Shown here piece by piece: positions 1-9,275 of a DNA stretch of 24,238 bases. The position numbers were made by a program, and so were the translations under genes. Under the pieces are notes generated by a model. The model searched no databases, had not been told where the DNA came from, and saw nothing but the letters and a program-made list of their open reading frames with translations. Origin of the DNA: Euprymna scolopes. Taxonomy: Eukaryota > Mollusca > Cephalopoda > Sepiida > Sepiolidae. The number at the start of each line of letters is the position of its first letter. Positions within the stretch are counted from its first letter, which is position 1. Where the stretch lies: NCBI GenBank assembly GCA_024364805.1, contig CM044527.1, forward strand, positions 38,206,894-38,231,131, in the 5' to 3' direction.

Positions 1-1074
1 AAAAAATGAGTTCATTTTATTTATATAGAGATAAAAGTGACCTTGACTGTCTGTGTGCAGAACAATCTTTACCAAACTATTCTGCCAAATTTTTAGTTTA
101 CAGATTTGAAACTTGATATATATGGGATTTGAACTTGTTGAAAAAATTTGATTTTGTTTTTATTCAGTATAATAGCGGCTAAGGAGTCAAACTTGAAAAA
201 ATTGGAATGTGTCAACCATAATTCGAGTAGATATGTTACTTCTACACATGCGCAAATATACATTCATATCTTTAACAACAGTATTTTTTAAGTTTTTATA
301 TGTGCATGGACTTAGTTCATGCTAAAAAATCTGAATCAATAATCGTATTGGAATCGGGAATTTAGTTATTTTTGAAATTATTACTATATATTAGGTACAA
401 TATAATATTCAATAGAAAATTGGCTCTGTAATAATAAATATGAAATTTGCATGAATTAAAATATATTTAAGCGTATTTTATGACCGGCAAAGTTGGGCAC
501 TCCTCCTCTCCTGCTAATAACAAATAAACAAGAAACACGTGTGGTGTTTATCCGTGCTGTTTCTCACCCTGCTGTTTCTCTTCATCGCATTTCATGAGTG
601 TCTGTCAGTTGTCTCATCTATTTAGCTAAAACAAATAAGGCTCTTTTCATTAGATACATGGAGACGTTTTTTTTTTTTTTCAAGGTTTCATTTGGAGATA
701 ATGGACTTAGGAGAGGGAGACTAATATTATCTTGATAATTATTTACTTCTTAAACTTAACTTTCTAACTTAACAAAATGAGTGACGTGCATGGAAAGACA
801 TTGAAATAACATTTACCTAGATTACAAGTTTCCTACATTATTGGCTGTGTTTTGTTCGTACGGCTTCCAACAAGAGATCTGAAAACCTTAGGTTTCTCTT
901 ACTCAAAAAAAAAAAGGATGTGACATCTGTTTTGTCTACATTGATTCACCTCTACATCCTACCTCAAATTTATGTCACTCGTGTTTAGGAATGATTCTAT
1001 TCACAAATTAAGGTTATCCTGACCTGCACTAAATGTAATCCTTATCAAAATTTACATTAGCTAAATTAATCGAA
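1..1074. other. AT-rich non-coding stretch, no gene seen
   Basis: There is no ORF of useful length and no recognisable RNA gene. Homopolymer runs are frequent. A short patch near 335-365 (TATTGGAATCGGGAATTTAG) resembles the subterminal sequence of the hAT MITE at 15718-16149, so an eroded relative may lie here, but no ends are visible. Confidence 0.6.
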
Positions 1075-1325
1075 CTCCACCAAATGGGTGAAACAAGAAA
1101 AACAGCTTTTGGTACACAACGATTGATTTTGACCTTTGCATATCCTAGAAGCATCACTAAATAAACAGAAAAACGAGTCGCTTGTTTTTTGCTTTTTTTG
1201 TCAGCAAGATTTATTTTTTGATACAGGCTACGCTTTCATTATTCTTCTTCTTATTATTATTATTTACAAAACTTTTTATTAAACAAACAAGAGATAATTG
1301 TTTTACATTTTAATAGCTATATTAT
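1075..1325 (-). repeat. Left arm of long inverted repeat
   Basis: The reverse complement of this stretch matches 1995-2228 with small indels. Shared blocks include AAAAATAAATCTTGCTGACA, AAAAGTTTTGTAAATAA, TGCAAAGGTCAAA and TTGTTTCACCCAT. The arms face each other across about 670 bp that hold the LINE 3' end at 1373-1922. This is either a transposon with long inverted ends into which a LINE inserted, or two opposed copies of one dispersed repeat. No target duplication was found. Confidence 0.75.
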
Positions 1326-1662
1326 TTTTGGTAGTTATTTTCATTTTTAAGTATATTAAGTATTTTAAAGGTGAATGCTCCGACGAACTACAAGCCCTTG
1401 TGCCCCTTGGACGTAAATACCTCCAACAAACCCGATAAGCAGCAAAATCCCACCACTACACAGTAGAGATCCCTAGATGTAAGAAAGCCTTCTACTCTAA
1501 TAGTTTCTTCCCCAAAACTGTTAAACTTTGGAACTCCCTTTCGGGTTCATGTTTTTCCAACTATACTGACATGCAGAAGTTCAAGTGTTATGTGAACAGA
1601 GATCTCACTGTTCAACTTCCTACGTAGTATCCTTGCAACTTATGCCCTCGTTAGTAGCTCTC

Positions 1663-1677
1663 TATATCAAAGTGGCA
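1663..1677 (+). repeat. Target-site duplication, left copy
   Basis: TATATCAAAGTGGCA is repeated exactly at 1875-1889. The uninterrupted LINE copies have a single related sequence at this point (TACATCAAAGTG on the minus strand near 5380), so this is a true insertion footprint. Confidence 0.9.
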
Positions 1678-1678
1678 T

Positions 1679-1874
1679 ATCAATTTCTTGGCCTTTTGGT
1701 CAGGATCAGAGTGTGGTATCTGTTCTTCAGATGCTGCACTTCATTTTCTTGTTCTCTTTCGGTGGAGGAGAAATCCTTCACGACTGAGACAATTTTTATT
1801 TTTGTACCTTTTCTCCACGTTAAAAAACGACCCTGGTGTCTAACTCTGTCCCGTGGGGAGGCATAGTAAATAGG
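1679..1874 (+). mobile_element. U2 snRNA-headed short retroelement (SINE-like), copy 1
   Basis: The first 45 bases closely match the 5' end of U2 snRNA: an ATC start, then TTGGCCTTTTGG, then GTGTGGTATCTGTTCTT, which corresponds to the U2 branch-site pairing segment (GTGTAGTATCTGTTCTT). After that the sequence leaves U2 and continues with a body containing GACAATTTTTATTTTTGT and a 3' end with CTAACTCTGTCCC and AGTAAATAGG. The same body is found at 18211-18420, so this is a multicopy element and not a one-off U2 pseudogene. It starts at the U2 cap position, lies exactly between two 15-bp duplications and is about 196 bp long. LINE-driven retroposition of a U2-headed transcript is the likely origin. 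It sits inside a LINE 3' UTR. Confidence 0.8.
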
Positions 1875-1889
1875 TATATCAAAGTGGCA
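1875..1889 (+). repeat. Target-site duplication, right copy
   Basis: Exact copy of 1663-1677. It is followed by the resumed LINE 3' UTR (CTGTGTCTTACTTGGGGTG). Confidence 0.9.
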
Positions 1890-1994
1890 CTGTGTCTTAC
1901 TTGGGGTGAAAATGAAATATAAAAAAAAAAAATTTAAATAAAAAAAAAAAAATACACAAGTTGTTTGTATCTTTTTTTGTCAAAAGATGAATTA

Positions 1995-2228
1995 TTAATA
2001 TAGAGAAAATTTTATTATCCTTCGTTTGTTTATTAAAAAGTTTTGTAAATAAAAATAATAATAAAAAGAAAATGGACTCTAGATTAAAAAATAAATCTTG
2101 CTGACAAAAAAAAAACAAAACAAACAATTCATTTTTTATGTTTATTTACAGATGTCACTAGTGTGTGCAAAGGTCAAAGTCAACCAGTGTCAACCAACAG
2201 CTGTCCTTGTTTCACCCATCTGGTGAAG
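1995..2228 (+). repeat. Right arm of long inverted repeat
   Basis: Inverted partner of 1075-1325. The outer end reads TTTCACCCATCTGGTGAAG, against TTTCACCCATTTGGTGGAG on the opposite strand at the left arm. Confidence 0.75.
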
Positions 2229-2690
2229 ACCTTAAACCCTAATTGATCTGACAGATTAAATAATATATTCAATGAGAAAATTCATTCTTTTTGTTTACAT
2301 TTTTACAATACTGATAAACGAAAGTACTCAATTTATTTTTATGAAAGACAATCGCTTTAACATTTATGTATAAACGATAAGATTCCACTGACATTTTTTT
2401 ATAAGTTTTTATCAGGAACGTTAACTTAAGAATAAATTTTTATGGACCATTAAAAGTCAATTTCACAAACCAACTGTTTAACAAATGTTTTTGGCTTCCT
2501 TGGAGTTTTGTTGTATCACCGTGTGTAAAACAATACACAGATAATATTATAATATGAAATAGATTTATTCCAATAGGTACAATAATAGAAATTCATATCA
2601 GGCAGCAACAACTAGTAACTTGGTAAATGAACCACTAAGGGTTCAAGATGGTTTCGTATTTTCAACTTGCAGTTTTAATATTTTTAAATA
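2229..2690. other. AT-rich non-coding stretch, nothing recognised
   Basis: No ORF, repeat partner or RNA gene was recognised here. Confidence 0.5.
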
Positions 2691-3113
2691 TACGTAGACC
2701 AAGGGTCGGCAACCTATGGCCCGCAGGCAGGATCCAGCCCGTGAAGGCATTTGGACCGGCTCGCAAACCTGGATACCAATGACTCTACTTTTAATATGAG
2801 AGACGAGGCTTTCAAATTCAACAAAAGGCCTGCTGTTATCTTCCTGATTCACCAAGCACAATTACTATGATTGCAAAAACAATCAAAACCTAATCACCTC
2901 TATTTCTGCGTAAAATAAACATAAAACACAAACTGAGAGACAATTTGATGACCGACTAGTGACAAACATTAAACAAAGACAAATTCAAAGGGACAATATT
3001 GTCTCAGTAAGCTTCTAGTTTATGCTCCATGAATGTGTGGATGTTATTGCATGTGTACATACTTGCAATTATTTGTATCCATATGTAGCTGTAAATGGGT
3101 TTCGTTTTTATTT

Positions 3114-3159
<46 letters not shown>

Positions 3160-3685
3160 TTCGTTTGTCGTACAATTTTCAATAATACTTCTAAAGATAT
3201 GCATCATAATTTCATCCATTTCACTTCGGTTGATTTTTTTTTACTTTGACCTATTTTGACGTTTCTTGAGCAAAACTAATTTTTGTTAAGTGTTGTTTTT
3301 TTTAGTTTAGATTTTCTTTGATTACTGAATGTTTATTCTAATTATTATTTTAAATATTTAGGTTGACAGGGGATCTGCAGATGTAATTTTCCTTATTTTT
3401 TCATTAATTACATTCGTCCGACATGCAACCTATTATTATAACATAGATAATCCGGCCCACTGGGGGTGGGGGGGTTCAAACAAGTTGCTGATCTCTGACA
3501 TCACATGTTCAAGCCACATCACTACAAGTTTTTTGTTTACAGCGACCAATTCCATTGTGTAACTACAGATCCTATGTCATGTTAAAAATAGAGTCATTGG
3601 TATCCAGGCTTGCGAGCCGGTCCAAATGCCTTCACAGGCTGGATCCTGCCTCTGGGCCATAGGTTGCCAACCCTTGGTCTACGTA
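2691..3685. mobile_element. Non-autonomous hAT-like DNA transposon with 103-bp terminal inverted repeats
   Basis: Positions 2697-2799 and 3577-3679 are inverted copies of equal length with about 7 mismatches in 103. The ends read GACCAAGGGTCGGCAACCTA and its partner, which fit the CAGGGGTCGGCAACC-type termini of hAT transposons (Tip100/ZBED-like groups). Both ends abut TACGTA (2691-2696 and 3680-3685). Because that sequence is palindromic it could be part of the repeat or a short target duplication, so a standard 8-bp hAT duplication is not proven. The interior (about 780 bp) holds no transposase and a (TG)n tract. Short reading frames over the two ends are only translations of the inverted repeat. 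Confidence 0.8.
3116..3159. repeat. (TG)n microsatellite
   Basis: About 21 uninterrupted GT dinucleotides within the hAT-like element. Confidence 0.97.
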
Positions 3686-3689
3686 TTAG

Positions 3690-4185
3690 AAGGATCGTAC
3701 ATGGAAAATATCACACTATATCCCATCAAGAACAATAGTGTAAAGAACCTGTATTGCATATATGAAAATGCTATGGTGGTATCAATGTTGGAGAATGAAG
3801 CCAGGTAATACCAGATTTTCCGAAAATACAAAAACAGCTTTTGAGGTAAACATTTTTTTTTTTAAATTGCTGACGTAGGATTACATAAGTTGAACAGAAA
3901 AAAGAAAATTCCAATTTGTGCAATGTTAAAAACGCTTTGTTTTAGGTCAAATAACAAAACAGAAAGAAATGTCCATTTAAGAGCAGTTGTTTGCATTCTT
4001 TCGTCATAGCTACAACCCACTACTCCGTCTCTCTCTCCATAACCAAAAAGCTAAAATTGTCAAAATAAAGTGCAGTTTGGTTTTATATCAACAAAGAAAA
4101 GCAGAGCAGGTTTTATACATACATAGTCTATGCTTGCTCATTATATAACATCGATCTAATAAAATGGTTATCACATTATAACGTT
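3690..4185. other. Non-coding stretch, nothing recognised
   Basis: No supported gene, RNA or repeat partner in this window. Confidence 0.45.
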
Positions 4186-4189
4186 ACCG

Positions 4190-5190
4190 ATACTGCACCA
4201 TCCACACCGGGTGTCCTTAACCTCATCGGATTCCACCCGATATGACAGGTGTTCTTTCGCTCGTACATTGTCCTGTCACAAGTTGGCCTGTTGATCATCT
4301 TCACCCACTGTGTTTTCGTGGTGGGGCGCTTTGCCTCTCGATCGAATCGTCTCCTACCCTGTGTAGGTAATCTCCGGGTACATCAATCACTCCGCTGGTC
4401 CTTGCAGCTTACTGCAAAATGAAGAGTTCTCACCACAAACAAACAGAACTCCGGTCTATAATAATACAAACTATTAATTTCATTACTTCATAACAGCTAC
4501 CGTCTAAATTGAGGTGACTGACTATAGCAGTGAAACGATGTAAGACCAGACCAGTAAAGTCACAGATTTCCCATTAAAACAGGCTAGTTAACATCATAAC
4601 ATCAGGCCCTGAGGGCTCCCAAATTGGGAGCGCTTGACCAGCCCAGCCGTTCAGTTTGCTGGCTACGATTCTTCTCTTTTTAGAATTCCTTTTTATAAAA
4701 ATCCAACCCCTTTTTCCCACCTCTCTTTCAGAGAGTGGTTACAAACACCCCTTCTTTCTTCCTCTTAGAGCTTACCCTTCGTCTTGTCTACTCAGAACCT
4801 CTCTCTCTCCCTTTTATCCTATTAATTTGTACTGAGGTTTTTACTTATAAAATTAGGAGTAATTAGTCATTCCAGGTCGAACAATGCCTGGCGGCGACCC
4901 TCTCTCCTCAACCCCCATTCTAAGCTGTCAGCCTTAATCAGCCAAGAATCTCTGGATCTCTTCATACCTCTCAACAGAGGTTTTAAAAACAACCTTTCAT
5001 GTTAACAGATATATAACGACAATGAGATAAAAACAATTATTATTTGTTTTTTTTCTCTTTCTGACAAAATCCCATAGACATTTCTTCTGCCCTCTCTTCC
5101 TCTATTCCGTCCGGTCACCCCCCCCCTCACTGCAATATGCACCTCACTGCATGCATTCATGACACCAATAGTGTCATAACATCAGCAAAT
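4190..5190. repeat. GC-richer unclassified repeat, possible LTR-type fossil
   Basis: Base composition changes sharply from the flanks: many CCC, CTCT and GGCGACC stretches and no long ORF. TCATAACATCAG occurs at 4594-4605 and again at 5174-5185 in the same direction. A TGGCGGCGACC stretch near 4888, preceded by TTATAAAA and a pyrimidine-rich stretch, resembles the junction after an LTR. No pair of full LTRs or coding part is visible, so the family is not assigned. A satellite or unrelated repeat is equally possible. Confidence 0.3.
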
Positions 5191-5337
5191 GTATCAGACA
5201 CCTAATATCATACTTCCACCAAAATAACCTCCAAATGAAATGAGTACATAAGAAAAAAAAAATATTAAGTTTTTCCACAGAAATGTTTTCAGTAGCAAAT
5301 TAAAAACTTAAGACAGTTAAAAGTATATATATGTTAT

Positions 5338-5995
5338 TTTTTATTGCATTTTCACCCCAAACAAAGCACCGCATCACTTTGATGTAAGGGGCTCCTATCT
5401 GAGACATAATTTGGAGAGATACTATGTAGGAAGTTGAGCAGCAAGATGTCTTTACATTTCACTTGAAATTCTGCATGTCAGTACAGTCAGGGAAGCAGGC
5501 ACTCGGAAAAGAATTTCAAAGTCCAGCAATCGTAGGCAAGACACTAATAGAGTAGAAGGCCTTCTAGCATCTGGAGATCTTTACTGTGTAGGGGTGGGAT
5601 TTTGCTGCTTGTCAGAGGTGTTTATGTTGAGTGAGTACAAGGGCTTGTAGTTCGTCAGAGCACTTATTAAAATACTTGTAAAACAGGTAGAGGGATGCAA
5701 CATTTCGTCGATGGAGCAGAGGTTGAAGCCTAGCTGACAGTGAGGGACCTAGTAGGTTGGCAACTCTCTTTCGAACCCTGTCTAAGAGTGAGGGACTAGT
5801 AGGAGATGCACCAGCCCAAATGTGACAACAATACTCCATACATGGGCGAATGGTAGCCTTCTAAACGTACAGGATACTCTTGGGTGTAAGTAAATTTCTA
5901 ACACAGTAGAGAGAGAGCTCATCTTCTTTGCAGCAGCCTTGGCAATGCTCTCAATGTATCTGTTCCAACTCAGGTTCACCGGTTCGCCAGGGATT
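5338..5995 (-). mobile_element. LINE ORF2 C-terminal part and 3' UTR, family B
   Basis: On the minus strand the sequence runs NLSWNRYIESIAKAAAKK, then after frame changes EYCCHIWAGASPTSPSLLDR, VRKRVANLLGPSLSARLQPL, LHRRNVASLYLFYKYF and CSDELQALV, then a 3' UTR ending GGGGTGAAAATGCAATAAAA. This is the region downstream of the reverse transcriptase core of a Jockey/CR1-like LINE. The 5' end stops abruptly near 5995. At least two frame disruptions and internal stops are present. The tail gives the empty-site version of the U2-element insertion at 1663-1889. Confidence 0.85.
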
Positions 5996-6037
5996 TGACC
6001 ACATCTGACAATGAACCGATAAAATCTGGTTTTCGTA

Positions 6038-6298
6038 TTGGCCCTAGGACGGTTATACCAGCTTCCTCTGAAGGAGGAAGTTTACAGGGAATATCAAATT
6101 CACAAGAAGTCCCCAGATGCACGTATATCCCAGTCATGGGAAGATAATATACAGCGTCTATTATTCTACATTGCTGATCTTCAAAGATCTAACAATAATC
6201 TGTGTCAACATGATTATGCAGTACCGATAGGTCATCAGAAATCAATTTTGTGTTCACAGTTCCCCTTTTCTCTCTTTGTCTCTTCCTCTGGCAATTAA
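6038..6298 (+). CDS. Unclassified ORF, possible decayed coding fragment
   Basis: An 86-codon frame containing LYQLPLKEEVYREYQIHKKS and WEDNIQRLLFYIADLQRS has a more protein-like composition than its surroundings and no low-complexity runs up to about residue 70. I do not recognise the family and see no signal peptide or membrane segment. It lies right beside the broken 5' end of the minus-strand LINE fragment, so it may belong to another mobile element. No splice sites were established. The start codon at 6038 is simply the first ATG in the frame. Confidence 0.25.
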   Translation: MALGRLYQLPLKEEVYREYQIHKKSPDARISQSWEDNIQRLLFYIADLQRSNNNLCQHDYAVPIGHQKSILCSQFPFSLFVSSSGN

Positions 6299-6449
6299 CT
6301 TTCCTTATGTAACGTTACCCAACATGTGGACTCAGTCGCAAAGTAGACAAAAAAAAATAGGAAAAAACTTCAACTCGCTTTTACCCATTGCCACAACATT
6401 TCCTTATTCTCCCGCCACGCAACTTCTTGTTATGACCGTGACGTCATCT

Positions 6450-6500
6450 ACATCTCTAACATGATCTTGAACATCATCCACATCTCTAACGTGATCGTCC
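6450..6500. repeat. Short imperfect tandem repeat
   Basis: CATCTCTAACATGATC and CATCTCTAACGTGATC lie about 31 bp apart, with related CTCTCTAATGTG following. It is a minor local duplication. Confidence 0.6.
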
Positions 6501-6659
6501 TCTCTAATGTGTTCTTTATCCTTTTTATAGTCTTTTCTTTACCAGTGACATCATTTTGCATGCATTTGCAGACACATCTCTGCGCTCTGTTACACTTATT
6601 CGTCTCCGATGTCAAAACGTCTTTGTATTGTATGATATTGTACTGAATATTTTGATGAG

Positions 6660-6800
6660 CTTTTTTTCTTTTATAATGCCCACATAAGGGTAAAAACCTG
6701 CCCATCTGGCATAATAGAGTGTTTGTTAACGGGCTGGGCGATAAAGTTTCAATACTTGATTGAGTCATGCCAAAGGCTAAAAAAAATTTGATTTGATATC
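6660..6800 (+). mobile_element. Possible LINE 3' tail with TTTGA repeats
   Basis: The segment contains CCATCTGGCATAATAGAGTG, GCGATAAAGTTTCAATACTT and CATGCCAAAGGCTAAAAAA, and ends in AATTTGATTTGAT. Short-motif tails of this kind are common on LINE and SINE 3' ends. No coding part is attached and no second copy exists in the window. Confidence 0.35.
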
Positions 6801-6804
6801 TCTC

Positions 6805-6977
6805 TGCTTATTCAGATTGACACTTATGACGGCAATTAAAACTAAAGAATACAGTAAAAATAAAGAAAATACACAAAAATTTATGAGTACGTACCAGTCA
6901 CGGAACGAAGATGAAATATTCCAAAAATCATGTAATTTGATCAAGTATTTTTTTTTCTTTCAAGCAAATCAAATTTT
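6805..6977 (+). repeat. Dispersed repeat R1, copy A
   Basis: It starts TGCTTATTCAGATTGACACT and contains GAGTACGTACCAGTCACGG, ATTCCAAAAATCATGTAATT and TGATCAAGTA followed by a T-rich stretch and AATCAAAT. Copies B (7095-7280, inverted), C (7802-7970) and D (9209-9275, inverted, partial) share these blocks. A and B face each other with about 117 bp between them and could be the two arms of one 476-bp inverted-repeat element. Confidence 0.75.
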
Positions 6978-7094
6978 ATGCCTAAGAGATCCGTAGTGTT
7001 TTTGTCCACCATGATTAAATGAAATAAAAAAGAGGGGGCAACTCCAATCGAAGTTGAGAAGTCCAAAATCAACCTTATGCTTGATGCAGTTTAG

Positions 7095-7280
7095 TAGTAA
7101 AATCGCTAAAATAAAAATTGTAAATTTTGATTTTCTTCATCTTAAATAAAACTACTCGATCAATTTACACGATTTTTGGAATATGACATCTTCGTTTTGT
7201 AACGAGTACGTACATCATACAGACTTTTCATTATTTTCTTTACTTTTAATTGCTGTAATAAGTGTCGACCTGAATAAGCA
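7095..7280 (-). repeat. Dispersed repeat R1, copy B (inverted)
   Basis: The reverse complement begins TGCTTATTCAGGTCGACACT and contains GTACGTACTCGTTACAAAACG, matching copy A, then ATTTAAG and AATCAAA, matching copy C. Confidence 0.75.
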
Positions 7281-7801
7281 CCAATGTCTCTTTGGTAAAT
7301 GCTAAGCATTATATGATGATGATCAAGTATAAGTAGAGTAATCCCGCAAAAGAAGTGACACCCTCCTCTACATCTCAGTGTAGTAATTAATGAAAAGGAT
7401 GCTTTCAGGTCGCCCTCAACTAAAGTCAACCATTCTACTTTTTTATTTTTAAGGAGAGAAAAATATAAAATTTCCACATTTTTATTAATGATAAAAAAAT
7501 ATAAAAAAAATAAATTGCAAGTGATTGAAGAAAAATTTTTTTTTATAAAAAGAAAAAGTTATTTTTAATCTCGATGCTTCCGTCCTCCCGTTTTCACCAA
7601 TGATTTTAGTTGCGACATTTCATTATTTTGCAGATCAGCCGTAATAGATATTTCAGTCAACTAAAAAAGAAAAAAAAAGAAAAGAAAAGGCAATTGAAAT
7701 TTTAAAACATTTACTCACTATTCTAATGAAATGTAAATATTTTATAAGAGGTTAATGTAGTTTGCTTGAAGAATTGTCTTGTGTGTATACAAAAATAATT
7801 T

Positions 7802-7970
7802 GTGCTTATTCGAATTGGCACTTATGGGGATAAACAAAAAACTGAAGAAAAACTTTTATCGTGTGTGTATTTGTCACGGAATGAAGATAGTGTATTTCAA
7901 AGATTACAAAAATTGATCAAGTAGTTTTTTGTTTTATTTAAGAGAATCAAATATTACAGTTTTTAGCGGT
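7802..7970 (+). repeat. Dispersed repeat R1, copy C
   Basis: It begins GTGCTTATTCGAATTGGCAC and contains TTGTCACGGAATGAAGAT and AATTGATCAAGTAGTTTTTT, ending ATTTAAGAGAATCAAAT. It is more diverged than A and B. Confidence 0.7.
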
Positions 7971-8126
7971 AACTTGTTGCAGTCATTTGTTTCTGGAGAT
8001 GATAATCTCAATTTTTGTTTTGAATTTATTTAAACTGTATATAAATGTTGTTTAAATCTTTATATTTTATTTCCTGAAAAAATTTTGCTTATTTAAAAAA
8101 AAAATAAATAAATAAAAATAATTTTT

Positions 8127-9043
8127 TTTTTTTTTTTTTTTTTTACAAAGAAGTCACCACTTATCAAGGCCCTGTGACCACTTGAGGATAAGGGTTAATG
8201 AGTGCACAGTGGTGAAAGGGAACATGTAATTGTTAGTAGTGGAAATTTGGCAAATTGGATTACTTAAGGAGATAGCTCATCAAGAATTTGTTCACATTGC
8301 ACTTGAACACAACCATATTGTAGTCAGTTGCAAAGCAGGAAAACAGAACAGAGTTCCATAGGCGTGTAGTTCTAAGAAAGAAGCTTTGTTCATGGAATCT
8401 ACGTCAGGTTCAGGCACAGATAAAGAGTGGGGGAAATTATTGATAATGGTTTCAACTAGATGAGTGTTTTTTGTGAAAGTCAGGCAAGGAGGGACCATAG
8501 ATTAGAGCTCAGATGAACACTTGCCCTGAAAATAATGATAAAGCAGAGACATTCTTGCAATATCTCTTCTGCAGGGAAGAGAAAAGGGCATCCCCCACTA
8601 GACTATAAAGACTGTTTTGAACTCTATCAAAGTAGGATAAACTGCTTCCAGCAGCTCCTGCCCACCTGTGGCAACAGTACTCTATCCTTGGGCATACTTG
8701 GCTCTTACACAGGTAGAGAATTGCATCAGCAGAGAGATATGTCAGATCAGGAGTAAAGGTCAGACCCAGAAGCTTGTCAAAACACGAAACCTCCCCAAGA
8801 TGTGTCATTCATTTCGATTGATGTCAGATGGTGATCAGACCATTGAGGATGTAAAAATAGAAGTTTGGTCTTAGATGCATTAAAATTAACCAGCTACCTC
8901 TTTCCCAGATAAGTACCATGTGCTCATAACCAGAGGAGAGAGAGAATCAGAGAGAACTTGGTTGTTTACGGCCTTTGAAATGTTGCTATAGATGGTAATA
9001 TTGTTAGCATAAATGTCTACAAATGATCTTAGGGTGTAATGTT
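8127..9043 (-). mobile_element. 5'-truncated LINE (reverse transcriptase C-terminal half to poly(A)), family A
   Basis: On the minus strand, from about 9043 down, the order is: a region equal to the reverse transcriptase catalytic motif, the tail with GEVSCFDKLLGLTFTPDLTY, YLSADAILYLCKSQVCPRIE and EYCCHRWAGAAGSS, then LTFTKNTHLVETIINNFPHS, then a 3' UTR ending at an A-run (T-run at 8127-8144 on the plus strand). The motif that reads YADD in the copy at 12667-14075 reads YANN here (about 9001-9012), so both catalytic aspartates are lost. Several frame shifts occur. A clean 3' end with a lost 5' end is the usual outcome of target-primed reverse transcription. Confidence 0.88.
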
Positions 9044-9208
9044 ATGTTAATAATAAATTATTTTGTTTTAATTTGTAAGTTTAGATTTTTTTTTGAAAAA
9101 TACGAAAACAAAAAAAACAATTGCCCTTGTGGGTTGTCTGCCCTTGACAAACCTTGCTTTCATTCAAGTACGGAAGCTATTTTTCCTCCTTTATAGTGAA
9201 CAATGAAA

Positions 9209-9275
9209 ATTTGATTTTTTGCGAATAATAAAAAAAAAAACTTGATCAAATTACATGATTTTTTAATATATCAGG
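9209..9275 (-). repeat. Dispersed repeat R1, partial copy D
   Basis: The reverse complement contains AAAAAATCATGTAATTTGAT followed by CAAGTTTTT, then AAATCAAATTTT, matching the 3' half of copy A. Copies C and D bracket the LINE at 8127-9043 in opposite orientation. Confidence 0.6.

Larger units (their letters stand above)
1373..1922 (+). mobile_element. LINE 3' end (ORF2 C-terminus plus 3' UTR), family B
   Basis: Reading forward, the stretch encodes CSDELQALVP, then after an in-frame stop KSHHYTVEIPRCKKAFYSNS, then LWNSLSGSCF and a conserved end at about 1626. This is the C-terminal tail of a non-LTR retrotransposon ORF2, of Jockey/CR1-like type. The 3' UTR ends GGGGTGAAAATG followed by an A-run. 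The same ending occurs in the copies at 5338-5995 (minus) and 23476-23772 (plus). The 5' part is missing, as expected of truncated reverse transcription. The 3' UTR is split by the short element at 1679-1874. Confidence 0.85.

Noticed and set aside
1585-1866. 93-codon plus-strand ORF
   Set aside because: It runs across the LINE 3' UTR and the U2-headed insertion. It is a chance frame.
1679-1874. Functional U2 snRNA gene
   Set aside because: Only the first 45 bp match. The 3' stem-loops are absent and target duplications mark it as retroposed.
3022-3249. ORF with a VCVCVC repeat
   Set aside because: It is a translation of the (TG)n microsatellite.
2643-3808. Matching peptides GSCLRAIGCRPLVYV and GSCLWAIGCQPLVYV on opposite strands
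   Set aside because: They translate the two inverted ends of the hAT-like element and are not paralogous genes.
7160-7477. 105-codon minus-strand ORF
   Set aside because: It covers repeat copy B and AT-rich flanks and has no consistent frame among repeat copies.
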